A stretch of DNA of 64,000 nucleotides from positions 1 to 64,000 of the forward strand of contig JAPYNU010000057.1 in NCBI GenBank assembly GCA_028283245.1, written 5' to 3'. Under the pieces are notes generated by a model that did no database searches, was not told where the DNA came from, and saw only the letters and a program-made list of their open reading frames with translations. This document shows, one piece after another, positions 58,324-64,000 of this stretch. The stretch comes from Candidatus Aldehydirespirator catecholifindens. GTDB taxonomy: Bacteria > Actinomycetota > Acidimicrobiia > Acidimicrobiales > Aldehydirespiratoraceae. The translations under genes and the position numbers were made by a program. Positions within the stretch are counted from its first letter, which is position 1. The number at the start of each line of letters is the position of its first letter.

Positions 58324-60659
58324 CTGTTGGTGGGGCGGGGCATGGCTACTACGGCTACGTTGGCGGGGCATTGTTCCAGCACTGTCTCCACTGTGTGACC
58401 CAAAAACGGCCTGCCGTCCACATTGCGCAACGAAGCACCCAACACCACCAGATCAGCCTCCTGCTCAGCCGCCACAGTCACCAATGTTGAGGCTGCCGTA
58501 GCACCTTCAGACACCAGAGTGCGTGCCTCAACACCCATCTCAGCTCCCCGAGCCTGCGCTTCATCCATGAGAGCTTCCACCACCTGGCGATTACCGACAG
58601 GCGATGCCGACTCACCGAGCACACGAGCCGCCAGCCTGCTGCGGGCCAGTCGCCTCGGCAGCATCTGCATCTCAGCCCGAGAACGCTGCGTCACATGAGT
58701 GAGCACCACCTCGGTTCCCAGCTGGCTGCTCACCCCGAAAGCCACCTCTTGAGCCGCACTTGAAGACCGCGTCCCCGTCACCGGCACAATCGCACGAGTG
58801 AAAGCTCCTGGCAGTGGTGTCTCCAAACCCATCGCGCGCCTGACGATCAACACTGGAAGCGGCGAGTTCAACAACAGTTCATCAACCAGCGGCGAGTAAA
58901 GCTGCTCATCGTGACGGCCCGCCACCCCCACACAAATCACCCCGTAACCGAGACGAGCCTCAGCCACAATCGCATCAGCCACAGCAGCCGCCCCCGAAAC
59001 CACCCCTAGACCCGCCTCTGAACCCGAAACCCGCACTTGGCGATGATCTACCTCCCGACCGTCAAGCACGCTGCGGATGATGGTGATGTCAGGCCACTGA
59101 CTGCTAGCCGAAACGCTCTCAACGGCACCCGTAACACCAGCAGCACCAACAGCACCACCAGAATCGGTCACGGAACTCTCCCCTTGTAATCTGCCAGAGA
59201 TTCCTGCCGGACCTTTGTCAGCAGCTTTGTCAGGCGTGACCGAAATCACCGTTGCAGGCACTTGCATCGGCCAAGCGAAATGCATCAGTTGAGCAGCCGC
59301 AATAGACGCAGGCTCAGACCTCGAAGCCAGCAACAACCTAGAAGAACGCACCACAAGGTTGCGACTCAAAGCCTCTTCACGCTCTAAGCGCTCAACCTCT
59401 TCGGGCGAACCGATCCAGTCACGCACCACCAGACGCAGACTGACAGCAGCAAAGATCGAAGTCACTAGCGGCACCAGCACGATCACGGTGTAGGCCGTCT
59501 CACTAAACACACCCAAAGACAACCCGACAGAAGCAATCACGATCTCAAGCGCGCCACGAGCGTTAAGTCCCGCCCCCAGCGCTGAAGCGGCTCGCCGTGA
59601 CTGGCCCGCAAGCCTGGCACCCACAAACGCACCAGCGAACTTGGCGACAATCGCCACCACCATCACAGCCCCTGCCCAGATCAGCGCTTCGCTGTCGCCC
59701 AGCAGACCAAGATCCATACGCAGCCCGGCCATAGCAAAAAACACCGGCGCAAGAAAAGCGTTGGTGAGCGACTCAATGTGCTGCACCACTTCGTGCTGCT
59801 GAAAACGCGACCGGTTCAACACAACTCCAGCCACGAACGCCCCTAGCACAGCTTCGATGCCTAACGCCTGGGTAGCCACCCCGAACACCAGCATGGTTAT
59901 CACCGCAAGGCTCAGCGCGCCGTGCAGGTTGGGGCCGTCACGGCGAATCCGACGCAAACCGGCATCCACGACACGCTGCCCCAGCGTCATCGCCAAAATC
60001 AAAAAAGCCGCCAAACCCACCACGGTGCGCAAGGTGGCACCCAGCGACACTTCACCCGCCGTGGCAAAACCCGTGAACACGGCAAGCATCACCCAGCCGA
60101 CCACATCGTTAGCCATACCAGCGGCCACAGTGATCTGCCCGAAGTCACGCCGCATCAGGCCCAGCTCCGACAAGATCCTTGCGATTACCGCAAGCGCCGA
60201 CACCGACAAGGCCGCAGCAACAAACAGCGCAAACACTGTTCGGTCGGCGCCTCCGCCCACGAAATCATCAGGCAACAACAAGCCCGTCACCAAGCCTCCA
60301 GCCAACGGCACCACCAGACTGAATCCGGTCACCAAAGCCGCAGCACGACCGAGGCGTCGGATCAGCTCCAAGTCGGTCTCAAAGCCAGCAGTTACCAGCA
60401 GCAGCGCCACACCGAGCCATGTGACGGCAAAAAGCGCTCCAGATGAGATCACCTCATCGGGGATGAACCATCCGAAACCGCTCGGCCAAACCGCGCCGAA
60501 CACCGACGGGCCGAGCACCACTCCTGCACCTAGCTGGCCTATAACCGAAGGCAAACCCATTCGACGCGTCACGTAGCCCAGCGCCCGTGCCGCCGCCACA
60601 AGCACCAGCAGCTGGGTCCAAAACACCAGCAACGCGTGCTCATCAAGTGGTGTCAGCAT
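58320..60659 (-). CDS. CPA2-family cation/proton antiporter with C-terminal USP domains
   Basis: A 779-residue protein. The first about 410 residues form a 12-13-helix Kef/NhaS-type CPA2 antiporter (LGAGVVLGPSVFGAVWPS, GSxxLNARGALEIVIASVGL-type core), which exchanges Na+ or K+ for protons. The C-terminal half contains two universal-stress-protein-like folds, ending with the nucleotide-binding VVLGASLRNVDGRPFLGHT (G-x2-G-x9-G pattern). The USP part may bind ATP or cyclic nucleotides and regulate transport. It overlaps the xthA stop by 7 nt. Confidence 0.9.
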   Translation of the reverse strand: MLTPLDEHALLVFWTQLLVLVAAARALGYVTRRMGLPSVIGQLGAGVVLGPSVFGAVWPSGFGWFIPDEVISSGALFAVTWLGVALLLVTAGFETDLELIRRLGRAAALVTGFSLVVPLAGGLVTGLLLPDDFVGGGADRTVFALFVAAALSVSALAVIARILSELGLMRRDFGQITVAAGMANDVVGWVMLAVFTGFATAGEVSLGATLRTVVGLAAFLILAMTLGQRVVDAGLRRIRRDGPNLHGALSLAVITMLVFGVATQALGIEAVLGAFVAGVVLNRSRFQQHEVVQHIESLTNAFLAPVFFAMAGLRMDLGLLGDSEALIWAGAVMVVAIVAKFAGAFVGARLAGQSRRAASALGAGLNARGALEIVIASVGLSLGVFSETAYTVIVLVPLVTSIFAAVSLRLVVRDWIGSPEEVERLEREEALSRNLVVRSSRLLLASRSEPASIAAAQLMHFAWPMQVPATVISVTPDKAADKGPAGISGRLQGESSVTDSGGAVGAAGVTGAVESVSASSQWPDITIIRSVLDGREVDHRQVRVSGSEAGLGVVSGAAAVADAIVAEARLGYGVICVGVAGRHDEQLYSPLVDELLLNSPLPVLIVRRAMGLETPLPGAFTRAIVPVTGTRSSSAAQEVAFGVSSQLGTEVVLTHVTQRSRAEMQMLPRRLARSRLAARVLGESASPVGNRQVVEALMDEAQARGAEMGVEARTLVSEGATAASTLVTVAAEQEADLVVLGASLRNVDGRPFLGHTVETVLEQCPANVAVVAMPRPTNS

Positions 60660-61441
60660 GGGTCCTTAAGGTCAACCAGCACAGGAGCATGATCGCTGGG
60701 TGGATCATCTTTGGGGCCTTTGCGCTCGTTGCGGTCGATCAGCACGAAATCAGTGGCCTCAACAACACGACGGCTACCCAACGCAAGATCAATACGCATC
60801 CCTTTGCGTTTGTGGAAGTCACCTCCGCGATAATCCCACCAGCTAAAAAGCCCGCCGTCGTGATGATGTTCACGGAACACGTCCACGAGCCCCCAATCCA
60901 GCAGGCTTAACAGCCGCTGACGCTCAGCATCGCTGGTGTGGGTGGTGCCGACGAACTGTGCAGGGTCATGCACATCACGGTCATCTGGGGCGACATTGAA
61001 ATCTCCGCACACCAAAACCGGCATATCGGGATGGGCTTGCACATCAAGCGACGCTCGCAACCGCTGAAGCCAATCAAGTTTGTACCGATAGTGATCATGG
61101 CCGAGAGCACGTCCGTTGGGCACATAACACGATGCCACCCGCACCCCACCGCAGGTAGCCCACACAAGACGAGCTTCGCTGTCGGGTTCAATACCCTCGC
61201 CGAAGCCGCGCACTGGGTCGTCAAGTCCTACCCTGCTCAGCAACGCAACACCGTTCCAGCGCCCCTCGCCGTTGTGGATGCATTCATAACCAAAAGACCC
61301 GAAGTCCAGCTCAGCGAACGCATCATCCGCGAGCTTGGTCTCTTGGAGGCACAGCACATCAGGCTCAAACGCCTCAATCCAGCGCTCCACCCGGCTTAGG
61401 CGCGCTTTTAGCGAGTTGACATTCCAAGTGACCACCCGCAC
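60653..61441 (-). CDS. xthA: Exodeoxyribonuclease III (AP endonuclease)
   Basis: A 262-residue exonuclease III family protein for base-excision repair. Motifs are VVTWNVNSLKARL, CLQETKLADDAF, GDFNVAPDDRDVHD and PSDHAPVLVDL, supplying the catalytic Asn, Glu, Asp and His. GTG 61441 (MRVVTWNVNS) matches homologues better than the TTG at 61474, which would leave only 14 nt to the divergent kgd start. Confidence 0.92.
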   Translation of the reverse strand: MRVVTWNVNSLKARLSRVERWIEAFEPDVLCLQETKLADDAFAELDFGSFGYECIHNGEGRWNGVALLSRVGLDDPVRGFGEGIEPDSEARLVWATCGGVRVASCYVPNGRALGHDHYRYKLDWLQRLRASLDVQAHPDMPVLVCGDFNVAPDDRDVHDPAQFVGTTHTSDAERQRLLSLLDWGLVDVFREHHHDGGLFSWWDYRGGDFHKRKGMRIDLALGSRRVVEATDFVLIDRNERKGPKDDPPSDHAPVLVDLKDPC

Positions 61442-61488
61442 AACCGCGACCCTATCGGAGCTGTCAAGCGGCAACTAGGATCACAACC

Positions 61489-64000
61489 ATGCAAGGTCCG
61501 GCGCGTTCTGAGGCGCGTTCTGAAACCAGCGAATCTTTGGGGGCAAACGCCTGGATCATCGACGAGATGCGCGAACTCTGGGAGGACAACCCCGACTCGG
61601 TTGACGAATCGTGGCGCGCCCTGTTCGACAATGAGGCCTCTGAGGTTTCGACCAATCCCGCTCGGAGCGACTCAGCCAGCTCCGCCGACACCGACACCGG
61701 TGCAACCACCACAATCGAAGCCACAGCCACCGAAGTCGCCTCGCCTGTGACCACTACGGAACCCTCCGCTGCGACAGCTCCCACCAACACCGCACCCGCA
61801 GCCAAGCAAGCCGCCACCCGCGTTGAGCAGCCTCAAGGGCAAGACGATCCCGATGATCAGGCCACAGAAACCACACAAGACGCAGCGCCCGCAGATCACA
61901 CACAAGACGCAGATCACACACGAGCCGCAGATCACACACGAGCCGTATCACCATCAGATACCACAAAAGCACCAATGCAAACCGATCCCGAAGGGGAACT
62001 GATTAGAGGTATCGGCGCTCGCATCGTCGACAACATGGAAGCCAGCTTGGCTGTGCCCACCGCCACAAGCTTCCGTGACATCCCCGCCAAGCTCATAGAG
62101 GTCAATCGCAAGATCATCAACGGTCACTTGAGCCGCAAAATGATGCGGAAGATTTCTTTCACGCACTTGATCGGCTTTGCGGTGGTGAGAGCTATCAGCG
62201 AAACGATCCCGGTCATGAACAGCATCTACAGCCGAGACGCTCAAGGCAGGCCGCGCATCGCACGACCCGACCACATCGGGCTCGGTGTCGCAGTCGACAT
62301 TGAGCGTAAAGACGGCAGCCGGACGCTGATGGTGCCATGCATCCACGAAGCCGACAGCCTCAACTTTGCGGATTTCGTAGAACGCTACGACGACCAGATA
62401 ACCAAAGTTCGCAATAACGCAATCAGCCCTGAAGACCTTCAAGGTGTCACCGTCACCATCACTAATCCGGGCACTATCGGCACCAGACAGTCGGTGCCGC
62501 GCCTGATGTCCGGCCAAGGCACGATCGTCGGTGTGGGAGCGCTGGCATTCCCAACCGAATACGAGGCCGCTGATCCGTCGCTGCTGGCTGACCTAGGGGT
62601 CAGCAAACTGGTGACGATCAGCAGCACCTATGACCATCGGGTCATCCAGGGTGCCGAATCGGGAATTTTCCTGCAACGAGTGCATGATCTGCTGCTGGGT
62701 GCCGACGACTTCTACGGCGCTGCCTTTAGGTCGCTGCATATCCCCTATGAAGCGGTCAAGTGGCATCGCGACTTCAACCCGGTGGACCGTGAAGCCGCCA
62801 TGCTTGAAAAGCAGGCCAAAGTCAACCAGCTGATCAATCAGTATCGGGTGCGAGGGCATCTCATCGCTGATCTCAACCCGCTACGCGACGAAGCGCCAGA
62901 CATGCACGCCGAACTTGATCCAGCCACCTACGGGCTGACGATCTGGGATCTGGACCGAGAGTTTTTGACCGGCAGCGACACCGGCATCTATGCGACCGTC
63001 GGGCCGAAGCTCCGTATGAAGCTCGGCGACCTGCTCGGCGTGCTGCGTGATGCCTATTGCCGCAATGTCGGCGTGGAATACATGCACATCCAAGACCCGG
63101 CTGAGAAACGCTGGATCCAAGAACAGATTGAGGGTGCCGACACCACGCTCAAATCCGATGACCAGCAGCGCATTCTCAGCCAACTCAACGCCGCAGAAGC
63201 GCTCAGCAATTTTTTGGGCACCAAATATGTCGGCCAGAAGCGCTTCGGCCTTGAAGGTGCCGAGTCCACCATTCCCTTGATTGATGCACTGTTGACGTGT
63301 GCAGCCGATGCTCCCATGGCTGAAGTGGTGATGGGAATGGCCCACAGGGGGCGACTCAATGTGCTGGTCAACCTGGCAGGCAAGACCTACCACGAACTGT
63401 TCAAAGAGTTCGAGGGTGCCATCACCGAAGACCAGATCCAAGGCAGCGGCGATGTCAAATATCACCTAGGGCAGATAGCCGCCTACGAAAGCCCTTCAGG
63501 CAATCATCTGCTGGTGGAGTTGGCGGCCAACCCCTCACACCTAGAGGCCGTAGACCCGGTGGTGGTTGGCATGGCACGGGCTCGCCTAGACAACATCGAA
63601 GAATCGGGCAGCTACAGCCCCTATGCAGTGCTGCCGCTGCTGATTCACGGCGACGCTGCCTTCGCAGGCCAAGGCGTGGTCGCCGAAACCTTCAACTTGA
63701 GCCTGATTGACGGTTACCGCGTCGGGGGCACCATTCATCTGGTGATCAACAACCAGCTCGGCTTCACTACCACACCCGACTCTGCACGCTCCACTCAATA
63801 CTCAACCGACGTGGCCAAAATGGTGGGCGCGCCGATCTTTCATGTCAACGGCGACGACCCCGAGGCCTGCGTGCGAGTCGCTCGCATGGCTTTCGCCTAC
63901 CGCCAGCGATTCAACAAAGATGCCGTGATTGACATGATCTGCTACCGACGTCACGGCCACAACGAAGCCGATGACCCCAGCTACACACTGCCGGAGATGT
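61489..64000 (+). CDS. kgd: Multifunctional 2-oxoglutarate dehydrogenase/decarboxylase E1 with E2 domain (5' part)
   Basis: 837 residues are in the window, and the frame continues beyond the edge. The N-terminus (SLGANAWIIDEMRELWEDNP) is the E1o small domain, followed by a Thr/Ala/Asp-rich linker with repeats. Residues about 160-410 are an E2 succinyltransferase-type catalytic domain (TVTITNPGTIGTRQSVPRL, TYDHRVIQGAESG). Beyond about 445 the thiamine-diphosphate E1 domain begins (YMHIQDPAEKRWIQEQIE, MAHRGRLNVLVNLAG). This E2-E1 fusion is the actinobacterial KGD architecture of the TCA cycle. Confidence 0.95.
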   Translation, partial: MQGPARSEARSETSESLGANAWIIDEMRELWEDNPDSVDESWRALFDNEASEVSTNPARSDSASSADTDTGATTTIEATATEVASPVTTTEPSAATAPTNTAPAAKQAATRVEQPQGQDDPDDQATETTQDAAPADHTQDADHTRAADHTRAVSPSDTTKAPMQTDPEGELIRGIGARIVDNMEASLAVPTATSFRDIPAKLIEVNRKIINGHLSRKMMRKISFTHLIGFAVVRAISETIPVMNSIYSRDAQGRPRIARPDHIGLGVAVDIERKDGSRTLMVPCIHEADSLNFADFVERYDDQITKVRNNAISPEDLQGVTVTITNPGTIGTRQSVPRLMSGQGTIVGVGALAFPTEYEAADPSLLADLGVSKLVTISSTYDHRVIQGAESGIFLQRVHDLLLGADDFYGAAFRSLHIPYEAVKWHRDFNPVDREAAMLEKQAKVNQLINQYRVRGHLIADLNPLRDEAPDMHAELDPATYGLTIWDLDREFLTGSDTGIYATVGPKLRMKLGDLLGVLRDAYCRNVGVEYMHIQDPAEKRWIQEQIEGADTTLKSDDQQRILSQLNAAEALSNFLGTKYVGQKRFGLEGAESTIPLIDALLTCAADAPMAEVVMGMAHRGRLNVLVNLAGKTYHELFKEFEGAITEDQIQGSGDVKYHLGQIAAYESPSGNHLLVELAANPSHLEAVDPVVVGMARARLDNIEESGSYSPYAVLPLLIHGDAAFAGQGVVAETFNLSLIDGYRVGGTIHLVINNQLGFTTTPDSARSTQYSTDVAKMVGAPIFHVNGDDPEACVRVARMAFAYRQRFNKDAVIDMICYRRHGHNEADDPSYTLPEM
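61882..61945 (+). repeat. In-frame 21-bp repeats in the kgd linker
   Basis: A 21-bp unit beginning gcagatcacacac is repeated about three times and encodes ADHTQD/ADHTRA-like peptides in the linker between the first and E2-like domains of kgd. Confidence 0.85.

Noticed and set aside
59857-60576. Plus-strand ORF of 239 codons
   Set aside because: Antisense to the CPA2 antiporter; composition is typical of a mirror of hydrophobic codons.
1-64000. tRNA, rRNA and SRP RNA genes
   Set aside because: No cloverleaf-type conserved T-loop or other RNA signature was found by eye other than the TPP riboswitch; covariance models were not run.

Overview
The window looks like a chromosomal segment of an actinobacterium, most likely of the Acidimicrobiia or a related lineage. 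This is inferred from gene content and order, not from a marker gene. Supporting signs are the 2-oxoglutarate decarboxylase-type kgd gene with an E2 domain fused to E1 (right edge), the block rpsP-khpA-rimM-trmD-rplS-yraN-comM-dprA, the block smc-mutM-rnc-acpP-plsX-rpmF-DUF177-coaD-rsmD-recG, a DUF222/HNH (13E12-type) endonuclease, frequent GTG/TTG starts and moderately high GC. No rRNA, tRNA, CRISPR array, transposase or phage gene was seen.

Layout. 1-5.4 kb: an AAA ATPase, then coxM-coxS-coxL on the minus strand encoding a form I (Mo-Cu) CO dehydrogenase, with a TauE/SafE permease divergent from it. 6.2-13.5 kb: a branched-chain amino acid (Liv-type) ABC system in unusual packaging: LivH-LivM-LivG in one polypeptide, LivF fused to a complete MFS transporter, and a lipoprotein binding protein. 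13.6-25.9 kb: xerC-like recombinase, dprA, comM, a lipo-cytochrome c, two tiny genes, yraN, rplS, trmD, rimM, khpA, rpsP, ffh, ftsY and an HtrA protease. 26-28.6 kb: a small accessory patch with a DUF222/HNH gene, a decayed PP-loop (asparagine synthase-like) gene and an orphan. 28.6-41.6 kb: smc, a degenerate mutM, rnc, acpP, plsX, rpmF, DUF177, a coiled-coil protein, coaD, rsmD, recG and a DAK/FakA-like kinase. 41.7-49.7 kb: a cold-shock-like protein, a membrane protein, an AMACR-like CaiB protein, an MFS permease, the thiamine transporter thiB-thiP-thiQ under a TPP riboswitch, and a metallopeptidase. 49.8-53.7 kb: UvrD-like and DinG-like helicases. 53.8-58.3 kb: an accessory island (NYN nuclease, DUF2188-like, VOC, DUF4258-DUF2283, UDG-like protein, HicAB plus HTH). 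58.3-64 kb: a CPA2 antiporter with USP domains, xthA and the start of kgd.

How the genes work together. The housekeeping blocks cover ribosome and tRNA maturation, SRP targeting, chromosome organisation, DNA repair and lipid/CoA synthesis. CO dehydrogenase suggests supplemental energy from atmospheric or dissolved CO. The thiamine operon shows TPP feedback, with the Shine-Dalgarno inside the riboswitch.

Three things stand out. First, the MFS-LivF and LivHMG fusions would physically tie an MFS carrier to an ABC importer. Second, in the 55-57 kb island a divergent module (UDG-like gene / DUF2283) seems to have been duplicated and then lost opposite halves in the two copies. Third, gene boundaries across the window carry short, mostly two-copy tandem duplications (about 11-41 bp, mainly 16-22), some containing start or stop codons.
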